A stretch of 9,403 nucleotides of DNA from Lonsdalea quercina subsp. quercina (GTDB lineage Bacteria > Pseudomonadota > Gammaproteobacteria > Enterobacterales > Enterobacteriaceae). Below, piece after piece: positions 1-6,838 of this stretch. Within the stretch, counting starts at the first letter, position 1; every line of letters starts with the position of its first letter. The notes under the pieces are model-generated. The model did no database searches. It had not been told where the DNA came from and was given only the letters and a program-made list of their open reading frames with translations. A program made the translations under genes and the position numbers. The stretch is taken from the NCBI RefSeq assembly GCF_000688655.1, contig NZ_JIBO01000010.1, positions 174,127 through 183,529 of the forward strand. The letters run 5' to 3'.

Positions 1-283
1 GCACTTTGACGCGCTGGACTCGACGCGGTTTGCCACCGGAGAAGGCGCGGTGCCGGATTTGGTGATTGTGAATCCGCCTCGTCGCGGCATTGGGGACGAC
101 CTTTGTCAGTATCTCAGTCGGATGGCTCCGCTGTATATTCTGTATTCCAGCTGTAATGCTCAAAGCATGGCGAAGGATATGTCGCGGCTCGCGGGCTATC
201 GCGTTGAGCAAATCCAACTGTTCGATATGTTTCCGCATACCGCTCATTATGAAGTGCTGACCTTGCTGAAGCGGGTAGCGTAA
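1..283 (+). CDS. rlmC: RlmC, 23S rRNA m5U747 methyltransferase (3' end only)
   Basis: This is the C-terminal end of the SAM-dependent methyltransferase that makes 5-methyluridine at position 747 of 23S rRNA (RlmC, formerly RumB). The window opens inside the gene; the first full codon is at base 2 and about 93 residues remain. Visible motifs are NPPRRGIG, the conserved NPP loop of the methyltransferase fold, and SSCNAQ, which holds the catalytic cysteine of the RumA/RlmC/TrmA family. The tail [13 protein letters not shown] matches E. coli RlmC closely. The stop is TAA at 281-283. It is convergent with artJ, the same neighbour as in E. coli. The identification is secure; only the missing 5' part is unknown. 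Confidence 0.96.
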   Translation, partial: HFDALDSTRFATGEGAVPDLVIVNPPRRGIGDDLCQYLSRMAPLYILYSSCNAQSMAKDMSRLAGYRVEQIQLFDMFPHTAHYEVLTLLKRVA

Positions 284-399
284 ATTCAGCGCAGGGTTTC
301 AGACCGAAATAATGTCGATGGGAAACGTCTGCGAGTTGAATCAGGCAGGCGATGCAAAGCATGAAAAGGGAGAGCGGTGATGAATGGGGCGGGATGAAG

Positions 400-420
400 T
401 CGGGCTGCACCGCAGCCCGA
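400..420. terminator. Perfect hairpin between rlmC and artJ, possible shared terminator
   Basis: TCGGGCTGC (400-408) and GCAGCCCGA (412-420) form a perfect 9-bp GC-rich stem with a 3-base loop. It lies between the convergent stops of rlmC and artJ, where a terminator is expected. Neither side has a T-tract, so intrinsic termination is not certain. It could act as a weak bidirectional terminator or as a 3' end stabiliser left after Rho termination. Confidence 0.5.
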
Positions 421-441
421 TGACGTTAGCGAGTGTTGGAC

Positions 442-1176
442 TTACTGCGCCGGGAACCACTTATCGCTAATCGTTTTATAAGTGCCGTTCGCCTTCACAT
501 CGCTCAGCGCCTGATTCAATTTCGTCAGTAAGGCGGTGTTGTCCGGACGTACGGCAATCCCCAGACCGATGCCGAAGTAGACCGGGTCGGTGATTTTTTC
601 ACCCACCGTCCCCAGTTCAGGACTGTTTTTCAGCCATTCATTGACGACAGCGGTATCACCGAATACCCCATCGATGCGGCCGTTTTTGAGGTCAATGATG
701 GCGTTTTGGTAACTATCGTAAGACACCGTCTGTATCTCAGGATGTTTGTCATTGAGGTATTTTTGGTGAGTGGTGCCGTTTTCCATACCGATACGCTTGC
801 CTTTGAGATCGGCAAATGTAGCGAACTTACCTTTCTGCGAGATCACAATGGCGGAATTGGCATAGTAAGGCTGTGAAAATGCGACCTGCTTGCTGCGTTC
901 CGATGTGATGTCCATACCGGAAATGACGGCGTCGTAACGACGGAATTTCAGTGCCGGGATGAGGCTGTCGAAAGCCTGATTGGTGAAAGTACATGTCGCC
1001 TTCATCTGATCACACATCGCCTTGGCCAGATCGATATCGAAGCCGGCGATCTGATTATTCGCGTCCATGAATTCGAACGGCGGATAAGTCGCCGAAGAGG
1101 CAAACCGAATGCTGTTTGCTGCCGTCGCGCCAAAGGTCATTCCCGCCAACAGCGTGGCAAGTACCCATTTCTTCAT
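442..1176 (-). CDS. artJ: ArtJ, periplasmic arginine-binding protein
   Basis: Substrate-binding protein (SBP_bac_3 family) of the arginine ABC importer; in E. coli ArtJ binds L-arginine in the periplasm and delivers it to ArtQM. It has 244 residues, against 243 in E. coli. A signal peptide covers residues 1-19 (MKK, hydrophobic core, cleavage motif ATA before AN). The mature part shows YPPFEF, GFDIDLAKAMC, SLIPALKFRRYDAVISGMDI, NGTTHQKYL and GDTAVVNEW. Cys55 and Cys62 are conserved with ArtI and may form a disulfide. The ATG at 1176 is chosen because a GGAG sits 8 bases upstream. A GTG three codons earlier is in frame but overlaps that ribosome site. About two thirds of the residues match ArtI in this window. 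It is transcribed alone, from its own ArgR-type promoter. MENGTT and the HPE/TVSYDSYQNA stretch fit ArtJ better than ArtI. Confidence 0.96.
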   Translation of the reverse strand: MKKWVLATLLAGMTFGATAANSIRFASSATYPPFEFMDANNQIAGFDIDLAKAMCDQMKATCTFTNQAFDSLIPALKFRRYDAVISGMDITSERSKQVAFSQPYYANSAIVISQKGKFATFADLKGKRIGMENGTTHQKYLNDKHPEIQTVSYDSYQNAIIDLKNGRIDGVFGDTAVVNEWLKNSPELGTVGEKITDPVYFGIGLGIAVRPDNTALLTKLNQALSDVKANGTYKTISDKWFPAQ

Positions 1177-1244
1177 TGTGTTCACTCCAGATCGTTATTG
1201 TTAGACGAAATCATGTTCCGCCCTAGAGGCTTACCTTGCCATTG

Positions 1245-1283
1245 AGTGAATTTATATGCAAATAAACTAACTGTAAATTCAAT
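1245..1283. promoter_or_regulatory. Tandem ARG boxes, ArgR operator of artJ
   Basis: The ArgR half-operator consensus is an 18-bp palindrome with core TGAAT-wwww-ATTCA, and two boxes are normally 3 bp apart. Box 1 (1245-1262) reads agTGAATttatATGCAaa, 9 of 10 core bases. Box 2 (1266-1283) reads acTAACTgtaaATTCAat, 8 of 10 core bases. The gap is exactly 3 bp (TAA, 1263-1265). The pair covers the predicted artJ promoter. In E. coli artJ is a known ArgR-arginine repressed gene, so the site has both sequence and family support. Confidence 0.85.
1251..1277 (-). promoter_or_regulatory. Probable sigma-70 promoter of artJ
   Basis: Read on the minus strand, TTTACA (1277-1272) matches the -35 consensus at 5 of 6 bases and TATAAA (1256-1251) matches the -10 at 5 of 6. 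The spacer is 15 bases, shorter than ideal. Transcription would start near 1244, giving a leader of about 70 bases to the artJ ATG. Two ARG boxes cover both elements, which fits repression by blocking RNA polymerase. Confidence 0.55.
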
Positions 1284-1373
1284 AATGCAAAAGGCGATTG
1301 ACGGTACTAAAGAAGAGGAACGCTCGCCGATAAGCGACGCATCTCATTCATCGGGCGGGCATGCTGAGTGCAC

Positions 1374-1407
1374 AAAAAAGCCCGAGAGAGTCTGGCTCTT
1401 TCGGGCT
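1374..1407 (-). terminator. Rho-independent terminator of the artPIQM operon
   Basis: On the minus strand, AGCCCGAAAGAG (1407-1396) pairs with CTCTCTCGGGCT (1390-1379) around a 5-base loop: a 12-position stem with one mismatch. It is followed directly by a T-run (1378-1374). It lies 22 bases after the artM stop, so it closes the operon and insulates artJ. The mismatch is a G:U pair only on the plus-strand transcript. Confidence 0.88.
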
Positions 1408-1429
1408 GGCGAATCACGATTGTGCATCG

Positions 1430-2101
1430 TTACGCATCATGACTTTCAAAGGCCAAAGCCCTGCGCTCAACCATCCGCAGAATTAACGTTAGCAGACCAT
1501 TCACACAAAGGTAAACGATGCCGGCCGCGCCGAACACTAAAACGTCATAAGTCCGACCATACAGCTGTTGCCCGTAGCCCATCACATCCATGAGCGTAAT
1601 TGTGTAGGCGAGGGACGTCCCTTTAAACACCAGCACGACTTCATTCGAGTAGGACGACAGCGCGCGTTTGAAGGCGAAAGGCAGCAGAATGCGCAGCGTC
1701 TGGCGTTTGTTCATCCCGAGAGCTGAGCAGGACTGCCACTGTCCGTCTGGAATAGCGCGTACCGCGCCATAGAACAGCTGGGTGGTGTAGGCGGCGCTAT
1801 TGAGCGCCAGCGCGATCATGGCGCACAACCACGGCTGAGAGAACAGCGACCACAGCCAAGGGATCTGCTTGATGGCGTCGAACTGGCCCGGACCATAGTA
1901 GATCAGGAAGATCTGCACCAGCAGCGGGGTGCCGGTAAACAACGTAATGTAAGCGCGGGAGGCCGTGAAGAGCAGCGGCGTCTTCAGCGTCAGCACGATG
2001 GTCAGCAGCAGCGACAAAAATAGCGCCACAACCAGCGCGGTGACCGTGAGCGTGATGCTGGTATGTAGCCCTTTGAGCAGCTCAGGAATGTAGTCAAGCA
2101 T
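1430..2101 (-). CDS. artM: ArtM, arginine ABC transporter permease
   Basis: Inner-membrane permease of the arginine importer; it pairs with ArtQ to form the channel driven by ArtP. It has 223 residues against 222 in E. coli. About five hydrophobic segments are visible (roughly residues 15-38, 50-70, 88-108, 150-175 and 190-212), as in the His/Glu/Gln/Arg permease family. ITLFTGTPLLVQIF is the conserved family block. The cytoplasmic EAA-type loop that docks on the ATPase is at about residues 112-141 (GAVRAIPDGQW, then SCSALGM). The start ATG overlaps the artQ stop as TGATG, so translation is probably coupled. It is the last gene of the operon, before the terminator at 1374-1407. Confidence 0.96.
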   Translation of the reverse strand: MLDYIPELLKGLHTSITLTVTALVVALFLSLLLTIVLTLKTPLLFTASRAYITLFTGTPLLVQIFLIYYGPGQFDAIKQIPWLWSLFSQPWLCAMIALALNSAAYTTQLFYGAVRAIPDGQWQSCSALGMNKRQTLRILLPFAFKRALSSYSNEVVLVFKGTSLAYTITLMDVMGYGQQLYGRTYDVLVFGAAGIVYLCVNGLLTLILRMVERRALAFESHDA

Positions 2102-2817
2102 CAGGAGGGCCTCCGTTCGAAGCGAGTGGCGCGGGTTTCAATACGTTTAAGGACCCACTGGCTCAACAAGGTGATTACCAGGTAAATGGCTGCCGCCATC
2201 ATGTACCAGGTGAAAGGCTCTTGGGTACGCGTTGCGATGCTTTTGGTCTGCAGCATGAGATCGTTGACGCTGATAAGCGAGACCAGCGCCGTGTCTTTCA
2301 GCAGCACCAGCCACTGATTTCCCAGCCCTGGCAACGCATGGCGCCACATCTGCGGCATGATGAGGCGTCGGAAGATCGCGCCTTTTGTCATTCCGAGCGC
2401 CTGTCCGGCCTCCCACTGACCGCGCGGGACCGATTTCAACGCGCCGCGGAGCGTCTGTGACGCATAGGCGGCATACAGCAGAGCCAGCGCGATCACGCCG
2501 CACAGGAACGGGCTAACCTCAAATGTCTCAATATCCAGCTGCACCGGGATTTGGAACAGATACAAATTGATGCTAAATCCGTCCGCCAAAATCAGCAGTA
2601 GCTGGGAAGAGCCGAAGTAGATAAACAGCACGACCAGAATTTCAGGTAGGCCGCGCAGCAAAGTTACCAATGCGGTTCCCGCAGCACTGACGATTTTCCA
2701 GCGCGCCGTTTCCCACAAGGCAAACAGCATCGCCAAAATCAGGCCTAAAAACAGGGCGCAAAGGGCAAGGCCGACGGTCATTCCGGCGGCGCTGGCTAAA
2801 GGGTGTAATTCAATCAT
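2101..2817 (-). CDS. artQ: ArtQ, arginine ABC transporter permease
   Basis: Second inner-membrane permease of the arginine importer, partner of ArtM. It has 238 residues, the same as E. coli ArtQ. Several hydrophobic segments are visible; [20 protein letters not shown] is the conserved permease block near residues 53-72. The EAA-type loop for contact with ArtP lies at about residues 125-154 ([19 protein letters not shown]). The stretch [18 protein letters not shown] and the C-terminus TRFERRPS match E. coli ArtQ almost base family to base family. artQ starts 11 bp after the artI stop and its own stop overlaps the artM start by one base. This tight packing marks a single operon. Confidence 0.96.
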   Translation of the reverse strand: MIELHPLASAAGMTVGLALCALFLGLILAMLFALWETARWKIVSAAGTALVTLLRGLPEILVVLFIYFGSSQLLLILADGFSINLYLFQIPVQLDIETFEVSPFLCGVIALALLYAAYASQTLRGALKSVPRGQWEAGQALGMTKGAIFRRLIMPQMWRHALPGLGNQWLVLLKDTALVSLISVNDLMLQTKSIATRTQEPFTWYMMAAAIYLVITLLSQWVLKRIETRATRFERRPS

Positions 2818-2828
2818 CGGGTATCAGA

Positions 2829-3560
2829 CTATTGCTGGAACCATTTTTGATAAAGGGCCTGGTAAGTCCCATCCTGTTTGATGCTGTTCAGCGCGTCATT
2901 GAATTTCTGCAGCAGCGCATCATTATGCAAACGAACGGCGATGCCCAGACCGGCGCCAAAGTACGCTTTGTCCGTCACCTTATCGCCGACGACGGCCAGA
3001 TTGGGGTTCTGCTTCAGCCATTCGTTGACCACGGCGGTATCCCCGAATACGGCAGAAACACGGCCGTTTTTCAGATCCAGCACCGCATTCTGATAGCTGT
3101 CGTAAGGCACGACGGTGATGTCCTGATGCGTTTCCAGCAGGTACTTCTGATGGGTGGTGCCATTCTGCACGCCAACGCGTTTGCCTTTAAGCGCGGAAAC
3201 ATCCTTCACGCTGTCTTTCTGTGCGATGAACAGTGCAGAGTTGTCATAGTACGGTTGGGTAAAGTTGACCTGTCGCTGACGCTCCGGCGTGATGTCCATG
3301 CCAGCGATGACGGCATCGAAGCGACGGAATTTCAGGCCCGGTATCAGGCTGTCGAACGACTGATTGTTAAACGTGCAGGTCGCTTCCATTTTCTGACACA
3401 GGGCATTAGCCAGATCGATGTCAAATCCCTGAATCTGGTTATCCGCACCGACAAATTCGAAGGGGGGATAAGAGGCTTCGGTGGCGAAACGCAGGGTGTT
3501 TGCTGCGCTAGCTGACAGGCTCACTCCGGCTAGCAGCGCGGCCACAAATACCTTTTTCAT
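2829..3560 (-). CDS. artI: ArtI, periplasmic binding protein of the arginine transporter
   Basis: Periplasmic binding protein (SBP_bac_3 family) encoded inside the artPIQM operon. It has 243 residues, the same as E. coli ArtI. The signal peptide covers residues 1-19 (MKK, hydrophobic core, ASA before AN). FATEASYPPFEF, GVQNGTTHQKYL, YDSYQNA, GDTAVVNEWLK and KWFQQ match ArtI; Cys55 and Cys62 are shared with ArtJ. The ATG at 3560 is chosen because it begins a normal signal peptide and has AGGAAAG just upstream. An in-frame ATG at 3578 overlapping the artP stop would add MIQESP, which is atypical for a secreted protein. In E. coli the ligand of ArtI is less clear than that of ArtJ, so binding of arginine or a related cation is inferred. 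Confidence 0.95.
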   Translation of the reverse strand: MKKVFVAALLAGVSLSASAANTLRFATEASYPPFEFVGADNQIQGFDIDLANALCQKMEATCTFNNQSFDSLIPGLKFRRFDAVIAGMDITPERQRQVNFTQPYYDNSALFIAQKDSVKDVSALKGKRVGVQNGTTHQKYLLETHQDITVVPYDSYQNAVLDLKNGRVSAVFGDTAVVNEWLKQNPNLAVVGDKVTDKAYFGAGLGIAVRLHNDALLQKFNDALNSIKQDGTYQALYQKWFQQ

Positions 3561-3577
3561 AGGGCTTTCCTGAATCA

Positions 3578-4306
3578 TCAGTGTGATAGGTAGCTGGCAA
3601 ACTCTTGGGTTTGCGGCTGTGTGAAGTGCGAGGCGTCGCCATGCTCCACAACGCGTCCGTCTTCCATATACACTACGCGGCTGGCGGTTTTGCGCGCGAA
3701 ATCGACCTCATGCGTGACGATGACCTGGGTGATGCCGGTTTGGCTCAGCTCCTGAATGATGCCCACGACCTGTGCGGTGATTTCCGGGTCCAGCGCCGCG
3801 GTGGGTTCGTCAAACAGCAGGACCTGAGGTTCCATCATCAACGCGCGGGCAATCGCGACACGCTGCTGCTGTCCGCCCGAAAGATGCAGCGGATAGCGGT
3901 CGGCGAAGTCGTTCAGACGCAGGCGTTGCAGCAGTTTTTCAGCACGGGCACGAGCCTCCTGACGGCCTAAACCCAGCACGCGGCAAGGCGCTTCGACCAA
4001 GTTCTGTTGCACCGTGAGATGCGGCCACAGATTATACTGCTGAAACACCATTCCTACGTTCTGGCGGAGTTCGCGAATAGCGTCGTCACCTGGCGTGCGG
4101 GTGAAGTCAAACTGTTTACCGGCGATAGACAACGAACCGGAACGCGGCATCTCCAGCAAGTTTAGCACTCGCAAAAGGGAGCTTTTTCCCGCACCGCTGG
4201 GGCCTAACAAGACCAGTGTTTCACCGGCCGGACAGTTAAGGGTGACATCGAATAGCGCCTGATGCGCCCCGTAGAAACAGTTGATGCTGTTTAGTTGAAT
4301 ACTCAT
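3578..4306 (-). CDS. artP: ArtP, arginine ABC transporter ATPase
   Basis: Cytoplasmic ATPase that powers the ArtQM permease. From the ATG at 4306 it has 242 residues, the same as E. coli, and starts [20 protein letters not shown]. The ABC motifs are complete: Walker A GPSGAGKS (residues 35-42), Q-loop VFQQ (87-90), signature LSGGQ (142-146), Walker B VLLFDEP (162-168), D-loop ALDP and the switch histidine His199 in VTHE. It is the first gene of artPIQM; artI follows 17 bp after its stop. A second in-frame ATG at 4327 would add MSIQLLR, an odd near-copy of the normal start. Neither ATG has a strong ribosome site. I prefer 4306 because it gives the conserved length, but 4327 cannot be excluded. 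Confidence 0.96.
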   Translation of the reverse strand: MSIQLNSINCFYGAHQALFDVTLNCPAGETLVLLGPSGAGKSSLLRVLNLLEMPRSGSLSIAGKQFDFTRTPGDDAIRELRQNVGMVFQQYNLWPHLTVQQNLVEAPCRVLGLGRQEARARAEKLLQRLRLNDFADRYPLHLSGGQQQRVAIARALMMEPQVLLFDEPTAALDPEITAQVVGIIQELSQTGITQVIVTHEVDFARKTASRVVYMEDGRVVEHGDASHFTQPQTQEFASYLSH

Positions 4307-4332
4307 GCGCAATAATTGAATAGACATTGATG
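4294..4332. promoter_or_regulatory. Tandem ARG boxes over the artP start codon
   Basis: Box A (4294-4311) reads gtTGAATactcATGCGca, 8 of 10 core bases of the ArgR half-operator. Box B (4315-4332) reads atTGAATagacATTGAtg, 9 of 10. They are separated by exactly 3 bp (ATA, 4312-4314), the spacing at known ArgR operators. The boxes overlap both candidate artP ATGs, so the 21-bp phase of the operator creates the repeated MSIQL reading. The position downstream of the likely promoter is unusual. E. coli artPIQM is known to be under ArgR control, so the assignment is reasonable but should be tested. Confidence 0.65.
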
Positions 4333-4350
4333 CCGCAAATGGTAACGTTG

Positions 4351-4381
4351 GCAGAATAGTTATGCAATCGCCACGGGTTAA
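4351..4381 (-). promoter_or_regulatory. Candidate artP promoter with a third ARG-like box
   Basis: On the minus strand TTAACC (4381-4376) and TATTCT (4358-4353) each match the sigma-70 elements at 4 of 6 bases and are 17 bp apart. Transcription would start near 4346, about 40 bases before the artP ATG. An ARG-like box (4351-4368, gcAGAATagttATGCAat, 8 of 10 core bases) covers the -10. It is not in the 21-bp phase of the pair at 4294-4332. The promoter match is moderate. Confidence 0.4.
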
Positions 4382-4390
4382 AATTTGCAA

Positions 4391-4656
4391 ACATGCGTTT
4401 TATTGGCTACTTATTAGCATAAAATTATGCCTCACTGTCTTCATCTCCTGATTTCTCAGATGATATACACATCCAACAAACGATTATCCATCGCCTTATC
4501 TACTTTCTACAGCAAAACAGTGGTGAATACGCCGGAGGATTCGGCGCGCCAGCAGGCTATACTGTCGTCTCGGATTTAGCGCAGGCGACGTCACCTTTTT
4601 ATTGTCGCTGCGCGAACATCCTAACGATGTATTCGACGACTCATCCGCATATTTCT
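4391..4656. other. Divergent artP-ybjQ intergenic region, no gene seen
   Basis: No plausible coding frame is visible. E. coli carries ybjP in this position; nothing resembling that lipoprotein gene remains. The region must hold the ybjQ promoter. The best -10 is TATACT at 4558-4563 (5 of 6 bases), but I see no good -35 at the right distance, so it is only a candidate. A palindrome GCATAA-AA-TTATGC lies at 4417-4430; its half-site spacing does not fit an ARG box. Confidence 0.4.
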
Positions 4657-4667
4657 AGGAGATTGCC

Positions 4668-4991
4668 ATGCAACTGTCTACGACCCCCACGCTGGAAGGC
4701 TTTGTGATTACTGAATACTGCGGCGTGGTCGCGGGCGAAGCGATACTCGGCGCAAATATTTTCCGAGATTTTTTCGCCGGGATCCGAGATATCGTCGGCG
4801 GCCGCTCAGGCGCTTACGAGAAAGAACTGCGGCGCGCGCGCCAGATTGCGTTCAAAGAACTGGAAGAACAGGCGGCTGAATTAGGCGCTAATGCCGTGGT
4901 AGGCATTGATATAGATTATGAAACCGTCGGCAAGGACAGCAGTATGCTGATGGTCACGATCAGTGGTACTGCCGTCAAACTCAGCCGCTAA
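4668..4991 (+). CDS. ybjQ: YbjQ, UPF0145 family protein
   Basis: Small cytoplasmic protein of the YbjQ/UPF0145 family (PF01906), 107 residues as in E. coli. The biochemical role is not established; the family is annotated as a putative heavy-metal-binding domain that forms oligomers. The strongly conserved core is visible: [20 protein letters not shown], then [16 protein letters not shown], a helical A-rich segment, and [17 protein letters not shown]. There is no signal peptide or membrane segment. A good ribosome site AGGAG (4657-4661) is 6 bases before the ATG. amiD begins 13 bp after the stop, so the two genes are probably co-transcribed, as in E. coli. The identity is sure but the function is not. 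Confidence 0.95.
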   Translation: MQLSTTPTLEGFVITEYCGVVAGEAILGANIFRDFFAGIRDIVGGRSGAYEKELRRARQIAFKELEEQAAELGANAVVGIDIDYETVGKDSSMLMVTISGTAVKLSR

Positions 4992-5004
4992 CGGTGGCTG
5001 GCAC

Positions 5005-5847
5005 ATGCGTAGCGTGTTGTTTTTCGGGTTTCTGACGATGTTGGCCGGATGCAGAGCGCCCGTCTCGGACGAGCCTGTATCGCACATTGGCCGAGACTAC
5101 CAACTGTATACGGCCGATGTTTCGCGTAATCAGACCTCCCGCGTCAGACTACTGGTCATTCACTATACTGCGGAAGACTTTGATAGTTCGCTGCGTCTCC
5201 TGACGCGGGGAGAGGTCAGTGCGCACTATTTGATCCCCGAAAAGCCGCCGCTCAGCGCGGGCGTCCCCGTGGCATGGCAGCTGGTGCCGGAGTCTCAGTC
5301 CGCATGGCATGCGGGGATCAGCTATTGGCGCGGTGCGGTTCAACTGAATTCTGTCTCCGTGGGGATTGAGCTGGAGAATCAGGGTTATCGTTGTTCGTTG
5401 TTGGGGGGATGTCGCTGGGTGCAGTATAACCCGCAACAAATGGCGCTGCTGACGCATCTGGCGCGAGATATTCTGGAACGCCACCAGATTGCGCCTCAGA
5501 ATGTGGTCGCCCACAGCGATATCGCACCGCAACGGAAGGTTGATCCCGGACCGTTATTCCCCTGGAAAGCGCTGGCGGAGGCCGGTATCGGCGCCTGGCC
5601 TGATGCGGGCCAGGTAGAGTTTTATCTGGCGGGCCGCGCGCCGGATGAGCCGGTCGCTGTTCGTCCGCTGCTGGATAAGCTGGCCCGCTATGGCTACGAG
5701 GTGGATGGCAAGATGACGCCACGACAGCAACAGCGCGTGATCGCCGCCTTCCAAATGCATTTTCGCCCCCAGCGTTACGACGGTGTTCCCGACGCGGAAA
5801 CCGAGGCTATTGTGGATTCGTTGCTAGAGAAATACGGCGGCCAGTAG
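5005..5847 (+). CDS. amiD: AmiD, outer-membrane lipoprotein N-acetylmuramyl-L-alanine amidase
   Basis: Zinc amidase that cuts the bond between N-acetylmuramic acid and L-alanine in peptidoglycan and in anhydro-muropeptides. It has 280 residues against 276 in E. coli. Residues 1-15 are a lipoprotein signal with lipobox LAGC; Cys16 is the lipidated residue and Arg17 at +2 fits outer-membrane sorting. The amidase_2 domain (about 45-190) shows the zinc ligands His53 (VIHYTAE), His170 (VVAHSD) and Asp180 (KVDPGP). It also shows the catalytic Glu of GIELEN (residues 120-125) and Lys178. The C-terminal part (about 205-280) is a peptidoglycan-binding-like helical domain. The ATG at 5005 is chosen because it starts the lipoprotein signal; an upstream extension would bury it and overlap ybjQ. 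The ribosome site is weak, suggesting coupling to ybjQ translation. Confidence 0.95.
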   Translation: MRSVLFFGFLTMLAGCRAPVSDEPVSHIGRDYQLYTADVSRNQTSRVRLLVIHYTAEDFDSSLRLLTRGEVSAHYLIPEKPPLSAGVPVAWQLVPESQSAWHAGISYWRGAVQLNSVSVGIELENQGYRCSLLGGCRWVQYNPQQMALLTHLARDILERHQIAPQNVVAHSDIAPQRKVDPGPLFPWKALAEAGIGAWPDAGQVEFYLAGRAPDEPVAVRPLLDKLARYGYEVDGKMTPRQQQRVIAAFQMHFRPQRYDGVPDAETEAIVDSLLEKYGGQ

Positions 5848-5859
5848 CGGTATACAGAC

Positions 5860-6762
5860 TTAGGCGACGAACAGCGCAATCAGGATCGGCGACAACAGAC
5901 TCAGTATGAAACCGTGCACAATGGCGGGTGGAACCATGTCGACGCCGCCGCTCCGTTGTAGTACCGGTAGGGTAAAGTCCATCGAGGTGGCGCCGCACAG
6001 GCCAAGTGCGCTGGCGCGTCGGGAGCGAATGAGGTTCGGGATCAGCATGATGGCGATCAACTCGCGCGCAAGGTCATTAAAGAACGCTGCGCTGCCGATG
6101 ACAGGACCGTAGGCATCGGTCATCAAAATGCCCGACAACGAGTACCAGCCATAACCGGAGGCCATTGCCAGACCGGTTTTCAGGGGCAGGCCGAGCAGCA
6201 GCGAAGCGAGAGCGCCGCCGCACAACGCGCTGACGGCCACGACACCAGCGATGATCGTGCCGCGACGATTAATCACGATTTGCCGCAAGGTCATACCGCT
6301 ATTGCGCAGTTGGATCCCGACCAGGCATAGCAGAACAAGCAGCGCATATTCCCCTCCCGATGCCGCAAATTTTAATGGAGGCCACTGGCTTAGCCCTAAC
6401 AGGAATCCCACAAACACCACCATGCAGAGTTGCAGAGATTCCAGCATCATTTTTAGTCGGGAAGGGGTCTCTTCGTGGGTAACCGCTGTGGCGGTCCAGG
6501 TGCTGCGTTTTTCCAGCAGCCACAGCGCCAGCAGATTCGCCGCTATAATGCAGGCGGTGCTGACGGCGGCATATTGCAGCACGGCCAGTAGGTTGCTGCC
6601 CAGATTTTCCAGAAATGCCAGACTGATGCCCATCAGGAACAAGATCACATACACCATCCAGCTCAGTAGACGGTTCACCCCTTGTAGCATAGTTTTATTG
6701 CGCACCGGGATCAGATAGCCAACGATCAGCGGCAGCAAAATAATCAATAATCCTGAATACAT
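5860..6762 (-). CDS. lysO: LysO, lysine exporter
   Basis: Inner-membrane exporter of L-lysine and its toxic analogue thialysine (Lys_export/DUF340 family, formerly YbjE). It has 300 residues against 299 in E. coli. The start MYSGLLIILLPLIVGYLIPV is followed by several hydrophobic segments, about eight in total. Conserved blocks are MGISLAF, VGIQLRNSGMTLRQIV, SGYGWYSLSGI, AAFFNDLARELIAI and LGLCGATSMDFTLPV. The ATG at 6762 is chosen for the family length and the AGGAAGG ribosome site 8 bases upstream. The frame stays open for 78 more codons upstream, but that stretch is not conserved membrane protein. lysO ends 12 bp from the amiD stop with no visible terminator between these convergent genes. 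In E. coli it sits further away, behind ybjS-ybjT-ltaE-poxB-hcr-hcp. Confidence 0.95.
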   Translation of the reverse strand: MYSGLLIILLPLIVGYLIPVRNKTMLQGVNRLLSWMVYVILFLMGISLAFLENLGSNLLAVLQYAAVSTACIIAANLLALWLLEKRSTWTATAVTHEETPSRLKMMLESLQLCMVVFVGFLLGLSQWPPLKFAASGGEYALLVLLCLVGIQLRNSGMTLRQIVINRRGTIIAGVVAVSALCGGALASLLLGLPLKTGLAMASGYGWYSLSGILMTDAYGPVIGSAAFFNDLARELIAIMLIPNLIRSRRASALGLCGATSMDFTLPVLQRSGGVDMVPPAIVHGFILSLLSPILIALFVA

Positions 6763-6803
6763 GGGGAAGACCTTCCTCGGGAGAGTGGCGCGGTTTGGCA
6801 GGC

Positions 6804-6838
6804 AAGATAAGTTGTAATTGAGTGATTTTAAATAAAAA
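6804..6838 (-). promoter_or_regulatory. Candidate lysO promoter with a weak ARG-like box
   Basis: On the minus strand TTTAAA (6832-6827) and TATCTT (6809-6804), each 4 of 6 bases, are 17 bp apart; transcription would start near 6797. A single box-like sequence at 6821-6838 (agTGATTttaaATAAAaa, 7 of 10 core bases) covers the -35. I find no second box 3 bp away. ArgR is reported to control lysO in E. coli, so the site is suggestive, but the surrounding A/T richness makes chance matches likely. Confidence 0.35.

Noticed and set aside
2832..3515. Open frame of 227 codons on the plus strand opposite artI
   Set aside because: It is a shadow of artI: codon bias of the real gene on the other strand keeps the frame open. 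There is no ribosome site and no recognisable domain.
442..3560. artI and artJ as a recent duplication
   Set aside because: Both genes exist in E. coli with the same neighbours, and here they differ at about a third of residues, so the duplication is old and shared.
3605..3970. Open frame of 121 codons opposite artP
   Set aside because: It lies entirely inside the conserved ABC ATPase gene and has no independent signals.
4417..4430. Palindrome GCATAAAATTATGC as an additional ARG box upstream of artP
   Set aside because: The half-sites are 6 rather than 4 bases apart and do not align with the TGAAT-wwww-ATTCA core.
4963..5004. N-terminal extension of amiD overlapping the ybjQ end
   Set aside because: It would place 14 residues before the lipoprotein signal peptide and destroy it; the ATG at 5005 gives a proper lipobox.
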